Positions 1-10,636 are shown, counted from the stretch's first letter. The stretch is 64,000 bases of DNA from Stomorhina lunata (GCA_933228675.1 OW121741.1:58368651-58432650), one strand, 5' to 3'. A program made the numbers and translations. The notes: generated from the letters alone by a model not told the origin.

Positions 1-296
1 TAAATATGCATTCTCTATTTGTAGTCTAGTAATCATTATCTTTCACAAAGGGACCACTTTAGAACCCAAGTGAAGCTTCCCTAGACATCAGCCACCTGCC
101 CAACCTAACCTTTGGGTGCATAACTATTCTAGATGATGACGCCACCGAAAAGCTTTTCTTTTTCCGACTCTTAATTTTAAAGACTCTTTGCATATAATAC
201 TAGTATAACCAAATTTTGCTAGGAATTACATTAAGTACTTTTGCAACGCCATTGGTGAAGGGTATCCAAGATTCGGCAAAGCCGAATATACCACTC
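1..296 (+). repeat. Repeat RA copy 1, 3' end
   Basis: This is the tail of an RA interspersed repeat cut by the window edge. It shows the RA end signature: CATTGGTGAAGGGTAT, then a 17-bp palindrome ATTCGGCAAAGCCGAAT, then CTCTTACTTG. Its reverse complement is almost identical to 58033-58330. It stops abruptly against RA body sequence at about 297, so it appears to be an RA inserted into another RA. No coding potential is seen. The repeat class is unknown. Confidence 0.7.
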
Positions 297-2407
297 TTAC
301 TTGAGATATCGCCAAAACACTGAATTTAATGTATCGCAAATTGCCCAAAGTTCGTATTAGAGAATGTTTGTTGAAAAAATGAAATGCAGAAATAGGAAAA
401 ACCATCCTCCTTTAGCACGGACATACATAAATTTTATATCAGATTTTAGGAAATTCTCCCGCCAAGTACGTTATTACATTTTAACAAAAGCGGTCCATAA
501 ACAACTGAGATATCGCCAAAACACTACTTGTGATGTACAGCAAATTGCCAAAGTACGTGTCTAAGAAATTTTGTTGACATTTTGTAAGTATTGTTTCAGC
601 GATATCTCAGGTGTTTATGGACCGTTTGTGATGAAATTTGACAGCGTTCTTTGTGGGAGGATTTCCTAAAATCTGATAAATAAACTCCACAAATCTGATT
701 ATGAATACCATTCAAATTGTACCGATCGACTCAAAATCGGCAGGAGAAGCGAATTCGTGACGTCCATCCGTCTGTCTGTTTGTCTGTCCGTCCGTCCGTC
801 TACCTGTCTGTCCGTCCATCTACCTGTCTGTCCTTTTTTCTGTTGTAGTCAAATTTTTGGAGCTCCTGTTTTGTCGATATCTCAGATGTTTATTTTGATG
901 AAATTTAATAGCGTACTTCGCAGGGGATTACATAAACTCTGATGCATTTGGTAATTTGTGGTAGATAAAATTTAGTTTTTAAGCTATATTTCAGGTGTTT
1001 TGATCGACAATGATGGTGAGACGATATCCTAAAATTTTGTGTAAAATGCATATGTTTATACCTTCCAGGAGCTCCACAAATCTGATTTTAGCAGACAGAC
1101 ACACTGCGTTTATTTTAATTTTGTGTCTGACTTTTGAACATTATGATAACATTTGAGAATGTATTATATATCAAGTTATAGATAATCTTCCTAGGAAGTA
1201 CAAAAATGCAGCTAAGTACATGATATCCATTCAAAACGTACATATGTATGTATGTATCTCACATATCAACGAAAATAAAATTTTTTTAATTGCAATTGCG
1301 AGAAATCCGTTCACGTTTGACAATTGCTTCCGTATAACTTCGCCTGAGGCAATCTCTTAGTAGCTAATAAATGCCAAATTATAATAGACACGATGATGAC
1401 ATTTAGTATAATGACGTTGTACAATATCTTTATTCAGGGCGATAGCACTTAAAATAAACTTTCTAGAGGAACAACATTTGACAAAAGTATTTCTGATCTC
1501 TTGAAAAGTTCGGTATTGAAAATGGTCTAGCTCGGTTCACATTTACTGAAATTTCCCATATAACCCCGAAAGGGAATCACTTTAATGCTGATAAATTAAA
1601 TCACATTATAATTGCACAAAGAGCTAGAGCAAAACTTTCCACACATCCATCCGACAGATCGAAAGAACAATACATTATTATTGTTGAAGTATTTATCTTA
1701 ATTAGTTATCTAACTTCAGATTAATAAGTAAATCTTCATCCATTTAAAAGCTATATATTTCACGTATGTATCTAAAACTAAGAGTATACCCTATAATTCT
1801 AAGGCTTGTATACATTGACAATCATTGTTAAAGCTTTGACTGATCCGCTAACTTCAGAGTTTTACATAACTAATCAAGAACTTTTACTAGTTGGGTAATT
1901 CGTACGAATTAAAGTACACAACCCTCACTGGGCACTGTGTTTTTGGGTTGCATGTCAGAATACTTAATCTTCATCAAATCGATGTGCTTTTGCAAATCTA
2001 AGGGCATCTACAATTTGAAGTATCTTTTATTAACTGTTCGTAAAATGGACACATATATCGAAACTACTGGATGGCTTAAATAAGCATTCTCTACCTGTCC
2101 AACCTAACCTTTGGGTCCATAACTAGAAGATGACGCCACCGAAAAGCTTTTCGTTTTCCGACTCTTAATTTTAAAGACTCTTTGCATATAATACTAGCAT
2201 AACTAAATATTGCTAGGAATTACATTTAGTATGAACAAAAGAAAATTAACATACATATCAAGCATATGTGTGGGGCTCAACTAAGTCAGTAATCAGAAAC
2301 TATATAATTATCAATATATTCTTACAATTTTGTACTTTACTTTTGGAACACTATTGGTGAAGGGTATTCAAGATTCGGCAAAGCCGAATATAGCACTCTT
2401 ACTTGTT
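297..2407 (+). repeat. Repeat RA copy 2 (5'-truncated)
   Basis: This is non-coding RA body sequence. It shares many blocks with 26320-28014, 34104-34725 and, in reverse, 47857-50540. It includes a (CTGTCCGT)-like pyrimidine core at about 760-840 and ends at 2340-2407 with the RA terminal signature (TTGGTGAAGGGTAT, the ATTCGGC palindrome, CTCTTACTTGTTT). The short open frame at 757-942 is just the CGTC/TGTC simple repeat. RA orientation is defined here as ending in CTTACTTG. Confidence 0.7.
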
Positions 2408-2942
2408 TTTAGCTGCATATCCTTAGGTGAGTCGTCAAGGGCACGCATTTTCTGGGAAAAATTGCAATATCTTTGAAACTACTTCTTGGATTTTTAATAT
2501 TGATGACTTAAAATAAAGCTTCTTTAGTTCTCTTTTATATTCCAGGGCAAAACCGAAAATACTCCCATTTTTCCTATTCCAAAAAGTTTACCACTTTGTG
2601 TGCGGAAAAAATTTGTGTAGCATGTTTCTGTATTACTTAGAACATTTCTAGGGGAAGTAAAGGTTCAATTGCGCACTTTCATAAAATAGGGTACACCCTA
2701 AACTACACGAATAAGGGAAAAAATATCTAACTTACTATGGAAAAAGAACCTTTTGTTAAAAAAAAGTAGAAAAGAACATTTTGTTTAGTAAAACTTTTTT
2801 AATGTCCATTTAATTACTAAATAAAAAAAATATTATGGTTTCTCAATTGTATTTGAAAGATTTCAACCTAAATATTACAAAAATAACAAAAAACCAAAAT
2901 GTAAAAAGTATGCAAAAAGAACCTTTGTTCCGCGGCTCCACA
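2408..2942. other. Unannotated AT-rich spacer
   Basis: There is no credible open frame, recognised repeat end or RNA signature between the RA copy and the first Tc1-like element. The sequence is AT-rich with A and T runs. Confidence 0.5.
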
Positions 2943-3301
2943 TACAGTGACTCCATCGCATAATCGGACAAGAATTTATTTGACATGTAAGGGCTCTAAA
3001 CTAAATAAAAATACGAAATATTTTTCTTTTTTTTTTTTGCTTTTATGTATACACTATTCTCCAGTTTTAAAAAATAAGGAAAAAAAAACTAAAACAATTT
3101 TCGTAATAACGGTAAATTTTCACAGAAAAAAAAATTTACTTCATTTTTTGTGCTCAAAGCATAATCGGACAAATAAAAACATCGAATGTTTAAAAGCCGT
3201 TAGTTTACAAAATACTTCTCAAAAGTTATTTTTTTATCACATTTAGTCGTAATTTGCATATATTGACAGACAGTTCGTGTTCTTTATCAAATCTTATTAA
3301 A

Positions 3302-4254
3302 ATGGCTCCGAACGGAAAACAATCTTCTGTTGAAATAAGGCAATTAATAGTAAAATTGAATTTTGAAGGGAAAACTGTGCGAAAAATTGCTGAATTGGTA
3401 GGAAGAAGCAAATCAACTGTTCAAGACATCATCAAGAGGTTCCGCAATGAGGGTAGGTTCTCAAATAAAAGCCGAGAAGGTCAAGGCAAAATTTTAACTG
3501 AAAGAGAGATCCTTTTAAAACTGCAAAAGATTTGAAAATATTGTTAAAAAACAGCAGTGGAAAAGCCATTTATAAAATTTGCTAAGGAGTACTTGCTAAA
3601 AGGAGAAGATTTTTGGAATAAGGTAATTTGGTGTAAATATGACTTAAATGCTTTTTCATTTATAGTTTCTATTCATATTAAGGTTTTGTTCACTGACGAG
3701 AGCAAATATAATCGGCATGGCTCAGATGGCAAGATGTTTGTGTGGCGTAAACCAAATGCAGAATTTAACTGCCAAAACAGAAAAGCCACTGTTAAGCATG
3801 GGGGAGGCTCTGTCATGGTCTGGGGGTGTATGTCGAGCGCTGGGGTAGGCAATTTGCATTTTATTGATGGTAAAATGGACAAATTTGGCAACCTCAACAT
3901 TTTAAAGGAAAATGTAAAGCAAAGCGCGGAGAAATTGGTCGTTGCAGACGATTTTGCTTTTTATCAAGATAATGATCCCAAGCACACATCAGGTGTGGCA
4001 AAACTTTGGTTGATCCATAACTGCCCAAAGCTTACACCGGCACAGAGCCCAGACCTCAATGTAATTGAACATCTTTGGAGGAACTAGCTAAAAGAGTATA
4101 TAAACACAAATTTAACTATTTAAATCAGTTAAAGGTGGCTTTACTGGAAGCATGGAACTCTATAGAGCCTGAAGTATGCCTAAACTTTGTAAAATCAGTT
4201 CCAAAACGCTTACAGGCCGTTCTGAAAAGCAAAGGATATGCCACAAAATATTAA
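3302..4254 (+). pseudogene. Tc1-like transposase, broken
   Basis: This is a cut-and-paste transposase of the DD34E family, and it is degraded. The N-terminal part (3302-3535) starts MAPNGKQSS and has the paired-type helix-turn-helix expected for inverted-repeat binding (VRKIAELVGRSKSTVQDIIKRF). A central block of about 40 residues is missing before 3557. The catalytic part shows FTDESKYN, KHGGGSVMVWG, QDNDPKHTS and SPDLNVIEHLW. I count 32 residues between the second Asp and the Glu where the family has 34, so about two codons are lost. A frameshift at about 4083 puts the C-terminus (ending GYATKY) in another frame. Bases 3623-3682 look like a 60-bp GT-AG intron splitting the FWNKV-LFTDES block. 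It is not expected to be active. Confidence 0.85.
3623..3682 (+). other. Candidate 60-bp intron inside transposase
   Basis: The segment starts GTAATTTGG and ends CATATTAAG. Removing it would place FWNK directly before VLFTDESKYN, which is the conserved family spacing. Its length is a multiple of three and it has no stop, so retention keeps the frame. A plain insertion is the alternative explanation. Confidence 0.45.
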
Positions 4255-4501
4255 TTGGATTTCTTTGGAGATGTTGTATTGTGTCCGATTATGCTTTGAG
4301 CACAAAAAAATTAAGTAATTTTTATTTTCTTTTGTAAAATTGCCATTGTTGTAGAAAATGTTGTTGCTTTTTTATTATTTTGTAAGATTGGAGTGTAGTA
4401 TATACATAAAAGAACAAAAGACATATTTGGCATTTTTATTTAGTTTAAGAGCACATACATTAAAAAAAATGTTGGTCCGATTATACGATGGAGTCACTGT
4501 A

Positions 4502-4930
4502 TATATATACACATGTGGACAGACAAATAGGTGCGAATTTTTATTTTTCTAAAATTTAATATGATTTGTAACGTGTTTCCATAATTAACAAAATAATGCA
4601 ATATAACATATGGCAACGCCTTTTTAAACTTAAAATATGGCAACCCACTAAAATAAATACGTTTAATAAAAAACGTTGATAAGTTTTCTAAAAAAGTAAC
4701 GGTTCAGCCTGGTCAATAAAATAGGTGCGAATTGTTTAAAGTCGTGAAATTTCCTTTTTTTAAGACAATTTGGTAATAAAAGTAAGTTGCAATTTTATTT
4801 GCAATAAATTCACGAAATTGTTTTAAAGAAAAAATTATTAGATGGGCCGTGCACATCATTGCAGTGTTGAAGAAAGAAGACTTGTGCAGAACCTTCGAAA
4901 GCAAGGAAATACATACAAATTTCGTTTCGT
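4502..4930 (+). mobile_element. 5' relic of a second Tc1-like element
   Basis: The segment directly abuts the TA of the previous element. It holds two direct copies of AATAGGTGCGAATT (about 4527 and 4718), which resembles the IR/DR end of a Tc1-like element. At 4842-4922 a reading frame begins MGRAHHCSVEERRLVQNLRK. This matches the start of a Tc1-like transposase DNA-binding domain and then loses similarity after GNTYKF. The rest of the transposase and the right end are absent, so this is a 3'-truncated fossil of a subfamily different from the neighbour. Confidence 0.6.
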
Positions 4931-5234
4931 TTCTTTTTTGGAAACTTCTTCAGGGGAACTTGAGTCTGTTTATTTTCTGATGACAAAAATATTTTTACAT
5001 TAAAACTTTTTTATATATATAGTTAATATTAGACTTACATTGTATTTTTGTATATTGCATTATTTTCTCCATTTAATTATTTACTTATAGCTAAAAAATT
5101 AAATTGGGTAAACTTAACTCTTTTTTCCCGGGGTCAAAGATAAAAAATTTGATTTTTTGTATTTTTTTATTTTTTAAATACGTAATATTGTTAATTTATT
5201 GCTGAATTTTAATAAATATACCTAAAAGTAATTA

Positions 5235-6520
5235 AAGAGTGCTCTAAATAAAATTTGTAGTTGGATTTTCTTAAATAAAAATCAAACCTTTTAATATAAA
5301 AACTCTACAAAATATGCAAATATAATGACATATTATACAAAATCATTTAGCATTAAAATGTTTACTTAGTACTCGGGTTTTGCAAAATTATCGACTTTTT
5401 TCGGAAACCCTCCCATTAAGATTTTACAGTTGCTTCTGATACCTTTTTGGAGCATGTGTTCCACCTGCGCTTAAAATCGGACATGTTCTTGGAAATCTTT
5501 CCTGTGTTCTTCAATTCCTTTTTTACCAGAGCCCAATACCTTTCCACAGGCCGAAGTTCTGGACAGTTAGGTGGATTTGCCTCTCGTGGTACAAAAATGA
5601 CATTATTCTTTGAGTACCACTCAAGTGTCTTTTTTCCATAATGGCATGATGCCAAATCGGGCCAAAAAAATGTAGTCACTCTGTGCTCTTTTAAAAAGGG
5701 TAACAACCGTTTTTGTAGGCACTCCTTTATATAAATTTCTGTGTTTATTGTGCCAGATGCCACAAATACTTTACTTCTTTTGCCACAACTGCAAATAGCT
5801 TGCCACACGAGAAACTTCTTAGGGAATTTTGTTTGTTTTTTTGTGCGAAACTCTTGCCGAACACTGCCCCGTTTACCAGAAACATAAAAATCTTGACCAG
5901 GAAGTTGAGAAAAGTCTGCCAGTACATATGTTTCATCATCCATCACACAACAGGTGTATTTTTTTATAAAATCAGACTTCAATTTTTTCGCTCGTTTTTT
6001 TACTTTTAAGTTCTTTATAGCATTGCGATCTGGAACCTTTTGAACTGTGTATGTCTTCAATCCAGCATAAGCTTTGACTCTATGTGCAAAATTCGTAGAA
6101 CATTTCACCGTACGAGCTGCTTTTCTTAAAGAAGTGTTGGAAAGAGTCGCTCGACTTCTTTTTCCTTACCAATATCTGTAGGACCTTTTTTCCTCCCTGA
6201 TCCAGGTTTTCTTTCAATGCTCAGGTTTTCCTTATACCGTCTGATGGCATTAGAAACCGTTCGAGGGTCAACTTTCAAATGTTTAGCTATTTTTTTAAAA
6301 GTCCATGAGGGATTTTTTTGAAAAGTTTTAATTTTATTTTCACGAACTTTTTTTTCGCAGTCCATTTTGATTGAAATAACTATTGAAAATTAATAATTTC
6401 TAAAAAAATAGTATCTGACATATCTATAGAAACTAACTTGATCAAAAAATAAATTATTTCTTGCACTATGGATAAATTTTCTCTAAAATAGTAAATGCAT
6501 ATTTTTTTTAGAACACTCTT
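5235..6520 (-). mobile_element. DD37E mariner-like transposon (ITmD37E type)
   Basis: A 1286-bp element has short terminal inverted repeats AAGAGTG(C/T)TCTAAA and TA duplications at 5233-5234 and 6521-6522. It sits in the left arm of the foldback. Its size and the Asp-Glu spacing of the transposase fit the ITmD37E family described in mosquitoes and other insects. The transposase has one frameshift, so this copy is probably inactive. Confidence 0.85.
5416..6365 (-). pseudogene. DD37E transposase with one frameshift
   Basis: This is a mariner-superfamily transposase read on the - strand from an ATG at 6365 (MDCEKKVRENK). The N-terminal frame (6365-6126) holds a helix-turn-helix (FKKIAKHLKVDPRTVSNAIR) and a basic GSGRKKG linker of AT-hook type. 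After a frameshift near 6125 the catalytic domain continues from about 6125 to 5416. It shows VMDDETYV for the first Asp, FWPDLASCHY for the second, and NPPNCPELRPVERYW for the Glu. I count 37 residues between the second Asp and the Glu, which defines DD37E. Only the single frameshift visibly disrupts it, so the copy is fairly young. Confidence 0.85.
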
Positions 6521-6528
6521 TATTTTAC

Positions 6529-6897
6529 TTAATTAAAAAATTATGATTTATCAGGCTTGAGTTCATTTTTTATTTTCAAGTTATTAATTTGAAAATTTGA
6601 AAGTAATAATATGGAGAAACAGTGAAAAAATTATTTTTGAACGCGGCAAGTGAAAAGATCGAGCAAAACAAGTAATAGGAGAATACACAATCAATTAAAC
6701 GTAGTGATGTTCGATCAAACTCAATAAATTAAATTGATGATTATCTCTGGGCGCTAAGTGCTGATGACGTCCTGTGGCGTTAAAAAATAATAAAATAAAA
6801 GTTAAAAAATAATAAAATTAATAATTTGAAAATTAAAAATGAACTCAAGCCTGATAAATCATAATTTTTCAATTAATTCAATTTAAAGTTCGAATAA
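6529..6897. repeat. Second, smaller foldback nested in the large one
   Basis: Arms at about 6533-6600 and 6818-6885 are inverted copies (shared blocks ATGATTTATCAGGC and GCTTGAGTTCATTTTT). The flanks carry a 15-bp direct repeat AAGTAATTATTTTAC. Its left copy is itself split by the DD37E element, so the foldback inserted first and the DD37E element later hit the duplicated target. No coding sequence is present. Confidence 0.55.
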
Positions 6898-7171
6898 TTA
6901 ATTCAAAATAAGTAATTATTTTACACTTAGATAAAGTTTTTTTATTAAAAAAAATATTTTAAACCATAATACCTATGGGGTCCAAAATTACCCAAATTTT
7001 TTTGGCACTTTTTTCAGCAAATTTTGAGTAAAAAGCATTAAAATAATAGACACCAAGATTAAGTTTTTTTATTATAAAAAATATTTTAACCTTTTAAAGA
7101 CATGGAACCAAAAATTATCTGCAAATTGTTTTATCACTTTTTTCCAGCAATTTTTGATAAAAAGGCATTAG

Positions 7172-7260
7172 GTGCTGTGGCTTAGTTGGTTAGTACGTTG
7201 ACTACTAAGCATAATATCATATCGATCATATCGATCCCCGGTCTCGGCAACATCAATTTT
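7172..7260 (+). other. tRNA-like segment with pol III A box
   Basis: TGGCTTAGTTGG fits the tRNA A-box consensus exactly. ATCGATCCCCGG lies about 55 bases later and resembles a B box/T-arm. The acceptor ends do not pair and the anticodon arm is not normal. This is therefore not called as a functional tRNA; it looks like a tRNA-derived SINE head or degenerate tRNA copy trapped in the foldback loop. Confidence 0.4.
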
Positions 7261-7417
7261 TCTGTAATTATCAATTTCTATTAAAATTATTAATTACCAC
7301 AGCATCTTCTATCGGCGCTAAGCCTACAGCAATTACACGCCGTCGACGAAAAAGAAATAATATTGGCTGTAGAACAAAAAAGCTTTAAAAACAATGCTCT
7401 AAAAATAGATATGACGT

Positions 7418-7517
7418 GGTGGTACGTGCCGCCCGATGAGACAATTCTGTGCGAGCCACCGGTGGTACGCGCCGCCCGATCAGGCAGACATGTGCGAGCC
7501 ACCGGTGGTACACGCCC
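7418..7517. repeat. GC-rich 43-bp tandem repeat, 2.3 copies
   Basis: The units start GGTGGTACGTGCCGCCC at 7418, 7461 and 7504 (the last partial) and end TGTGCGAGCCACC. The composition is strikingly GC-rich against the AT-rich surroundings. The open frames across it on the - strand show no recognisable domain. Confidence 0.8.
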
Positions 7518-7806
7518 ATGTTAAAATACTTTCTAAAATTAAAAAACTTAATTTTGGTGTCAAATAATAACATTATAGCTTTTTAATAAAAATTTGCTGA
7601 AAAAATTGCCAAAAAAAATTTTGGGTCATTTTGGACCCCACGTCTATTAAGGTGTAAAATAATTTTTTTAAATAAGAAAAAAAACTTTATCTTAGCGTAA
7701 GATAATAACTTTTAAGTATATTTATTAAAATTCAGTAATAAATTAATAATATTACGTATTTAAAAAATACCAAAAAATCTAATTTTTCATCTTAGACCCC
7801 ATAGTA

Positions 7807-8160
7807 TGGATAATATTTTTCCATATAAACATTATTAAAATTAAACATAAATAAGATTTGTGAAGCATTTACTTAAATTATGAGCAAAAAATTACTTTCT
7901 TGAGAAATTCGTCGAATTCGAACACAAGGTACGGGAAAATGGTTTGAGATATTATCGACCTCAATTTTTTTGAGTTTTGTTGTCTAAAAAAATGATAAAA
8001 ATCTTTTTTAACACACCGATGAGAGAAATTCAAAAACTTTGGGCTCGTTGCGCGGGCTCGTATCTAAAAATAAATCAATAATATTTTGCACACTTCCGAT
8101 TAACGTAATTTGGCCACGTAATTTCATTATTAGATGTCGATTAGAGACAAAAGTCAAAAA
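7807..8160. other. Unannotated spacer
   Basis: No gene, RNA or repeat end is recognised here. The sequence is AT-rich with no supported open frame. Confidence 0.5.
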
Positions 8161-8477
8161 ACGACCCCCTAATATATACCCTTCATAAACTCCATAAATC
8201 TGATTGTCAATACCATTAAAATTGTACAGATCGACTCAGAATCGGCAGGAGAATCGATTTAGCGACTTCAGCCTGTCTGTCCGTATGTCTTTTGAAGTCA
8301 AGTTTTTGGAGCTCCTGTTTTGTCGACGTCTCAGATGTTTATTTTAATGAAATTTAATAGCATTCTTCGCAGGGGATTACCTAAATTATGATGTATTCGG
8401 TAAGTTGTGGTACATATAATTTAGTGTTTAACTGACTTTTGAACATTATGATAATATTTGAGTATGTATTATATATT
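8161..8477 (+). repeat. Repeat RA fragment
   Basis: The sequence matches the RA interior (ATCGACTCAGAATCGG, the CTGTCTGTCCGT core, TTTTTGGAGCTCCTG, then TTTATTTTAATGAAATTTAATAGC). It is the target of the LINE fragment that follows. It is non-coding. Confidence 0.65.
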
Positions 8478-9386
8478 AGGTTAGGTTAGGCAGGCAGCCG
8501 ATGTAGGTCAGCGTCACTTGGGTCCTAAAAAGCGGTCCCTTTGTGTTACCTGCAAGGGATAGACTGGAAGAAAATAACAAAAATAATTACTCCAGGCTAT
8601 CAATGAGAGGCTTATCAAGCCATCCTGTAGCCCTGATAAATGAGTCGATTTTGCGAATGTTAATACTCGCTAGATCTGATAAATCATGCAGAAAGGGTGC
8701 CCCCAGATTGAGAGCCCTTGAAGTCGAGAGGGCGGGGCAGTGACATAGAAGATGAGTCACTGTCTCCTCCTCTTTTATATTATGACAACTACGACAGTAG
8801 TCATAAAATTGAAGATTAAGTCTTCAGGCATGTATGCCAAATACGCAATGACCTGTTAGGGTTGAAATAATGTTGCGGAGTCTGTGACGGGGTAAAGTTA
8901 CCAAGATGTTTTAACGTTGAGTGTTGTAGGTGGGCCATGTTTGCCTAGATATGAAGCAAGTGGTTTCCGAAGACCACTCGCTCTGCGCTGACGCGAAAAG
9001 TAATTGCCTAATAATTGATTTGCAGGCGGATAGCGGTAAGCCCGTAAATTGGTCGATGTTGTCCTGACGCAGGAGAGCACCGGATTTAGTTTGTCCGCGG
9101 TGGAGTTACCAGGTATGTTGTTGTGCCCGGGTATCCAGAAGAGTTCGATCTTTCAATGTTTTGCCATCTCGTTAAGAGATGCCCGGCATTCGGGGGTAAG
9201 AACAGATGTCGTATTCACATTAGATAGGGATTTTATTGCAGCCTGACTGTCGATACAGTAACGAATATCCCTGTCGTATACTCTGTGGTATCTCAACCAT
9301 TTGACTGCTTTCTGAATAGCCGATATCTCGGATTGTAAGACACTACATTGATCAGGAAGCCTAAAGCAAATTTCCTTCCATATATA
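8478..9386 (-). pseudogene. 5'-truncated LOA-like LINE, RNase H and 3' end
   Basis: The 3' end on the - strand (TAACCTAACC at 8478) and the following 100 bases match the 3' end of the LINE at 50852. On the - strand, 9401-9153 encodes part of an RNase H domain (FRLPDQCSVLQSEISAIQKA, then YCIDSQAAIKSL). It parallels the domain in the later LINE, with the DSQAA motif kept. Downstream frames are disrupted, but the Cys/His-rich tail region is still recognisable near 8700-8860. Everything 5' of RNase H (endonuclease, reverse transcriptase) is missing. This is the usual outcome of incomplete target-primed reverse transcription, or of later truncation by the adjacent elements. Confidence 0.7.
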
Positions 9387-9388
9387 TA

Positions 9389-10634
9389 CAGTGGTGGTCA
9401 CGTATTTAGCACAAATGGTACCTGTTATATCTTATAGGAAATATTAAGTCCTAATTCAATTTTTTCGCTATTTTTTTTTTGTAATGTATTACACGTGAAA
9501 TTTTAAAAATTATATTTATTTTTGCAATTATTTAAAACTAACCCATAAAAAATACTGGACATATTTTTAGCACAAATTAAAAACAATATTTATTAAAAAT
9601 CAAAAACAAGTTATTAATTAAAATTTCTTAAAAAAAACCTAATATTTTGTAGGATATCCTTTATTTTGTAAAACTACCGCACATCTTTTAAGCACACTCT
9701 TCACAAGAGCCAGGTATCGCTCATTTGGGATAGCGTGCCATATTTTTTGGATTTCCGTCCATAAATCATTTAAGTTGTTAGGTTTTACTCTTGTTATATG
9801 CTGCTCTATATCATTCCAAAGATTCTCAATAGGATTGAGATCCGGAGATTGAGCTGGCCATTTCAAAACATCTATTTGACTCTCCTCCAAGCAACACTTT
9901 ACAGTACGTACGTTTAGGGTCATTGTCATGCATGAAGCGCCAGCTAGGTGGCATCTTTGCCTCTGCTTATGGTATAATGATATCGGTTAGAATATTTTTA
10001 TAAACATGTTGATCCATACGTGTGTCAATTTTGTGTATAGGACCAACTCCATGCCCTGAGAATGCAAGCCACACCATCACATTTCCTCCACCATGTTTTA
10101 CAGTCTTTGACGTATACTTTGGGTTCTGCTGCATGTTCGGAAGATACCATACATATCTCTTTCCATCAGATCCAAATTTGTATATACCATCTTTCTGGAG
10201 CAATTTAAAATACTTGCTATTTCACTTACAGGACATCCTCTCGAATTTATTTCACAAATCACCTGTCGTTGCGTATCTGTGCACCATTTATTTTTGGCCA
10301 TGTCTAATAAATATTTTATTTCTTAAAAACCTTCAACTGTACACCATATGATGAAAAACTTACCAAAAATTAATTAAAAATTCAAAAAATAACAGAAATG
10401 TAAAATGTTTAATATTTGTGCTAAATTAGTGTCCAGCTCTAATTACATATTACCAACAAATAAATTATATATGAAGCAATTGAAGAAAGGGAATAACAAA
10501 AAGAGTAACAGGACTTGTCGATCACACCATAAGCTACACATCGTGGCAAAAAAAAGAAAATTATTACTCCAACAGTAAAATATACGGTTAAAAAAAAACG
10601 CATAACTAGTGTGCTAAATATGTGACCACCACTG
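9389..10634 (-). mobile_element. Third Tc1-like transposon, internally deleted
   Basis: A 1246-bp element has terminal inverted repeats CAGTGGTGGTCACGTATTTA / reverse CAGTGGTGGTCACATATTTA and TA duplications (9387-9388, 10635-10636). GTGCTAAAT motifs recur near the ends. Its ends differ from those of the 2945-4499 element, so it belongs to another subfamily. It landed in a TATATA stretch between the LINE fragment and the Helitron-like element. Confidence 0.9.
9639..10301 (-). pseudogene. Tc1-like transposase remnant
   Basis: This transposase reads on the - strand from an ATG at 10301. The first part (MAKNKWCTDTQRQVICEI, then VSEIASILNCSRK) is a truncated helix-turn-helix. The frame then jumps to catalytic-domain sequence starting near KFGSDGKRYVWYLP with KHGGGNVMVW. 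The stretch carrying the first catalytic Asp is deleted. A break near 9950 separates the last part, which has WPAQSPDLNPIENLW (the catalytic Glu) and ends NKGYPTKY. The segment with the second Asp is also disrupted. With the first Asp missing, this cannot be an active enzyme. Intact ends mean it could still be mobilised by a related transposase. Confidence 0.85.
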
Positions 10635-10636
10635 TA

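Larger units (their letters stand above)
2945..4499 (+). mobile_element. Tc1-like DNA transposon (DD34E family), complete ends
   Basis: A 1555-bp element is bounded by terminal inverted repeats starting CAGTGACTCCATCG; the first 25 or so bases of both ends match with one visible mismatch. It is flanked by the TA duplication expected of Tc1/mariner (2943-2944, 4500-4501). A second inner motif, GCATAATCGGACA, lies near 3160 and, inverted, near 4278, beside a shared TTTGTGCTCAAA block. This gives an IR/DR-type end with two likely transposase-binding sites. The enclosed transposase gene is broken. No named family can be assigned from sequence alone. Confidence 0.9.
5129..7806. repeat. Large foldback element, interrupted by two insertions
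   Basis: Left-arm sequence 5129-5232 is the inverted copy of 7704-7806 (shared block AAATACGTAATATT). The left arm resumes at about 6898-7045, which is the inverted copy of 7560-7703 (shared blocks GGGGTCCAAAAT and CAGCAAATTTT). A further variant of the same block lies directly repeated at 7046-7172. The two left-arm pieces are separated by a DD37E transposon (5235-6520) and a second foldback (about 6529-6897). The ancestral element was therefore a long-armed foldback of about 1 kb. The loop is 7173-7559. No transposase is seen that would belong to the foldback itself. Confidence 0.7.

Noticed and set aside
757..942. Open frame rich in SVCLSV/SVRPS
   Set aside because: It is a translation of the CGTCCGTCTGTC tetranucleotide tract inside repeat RA, which recurs in either orientation without a conserved frame.
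7172..7260. Functional tRNA gene
   Set aside because: The A box is good but the acceptor stem does not pair and the anticodon arm is abnormal, so it is kept only as a tRNA-like segment.
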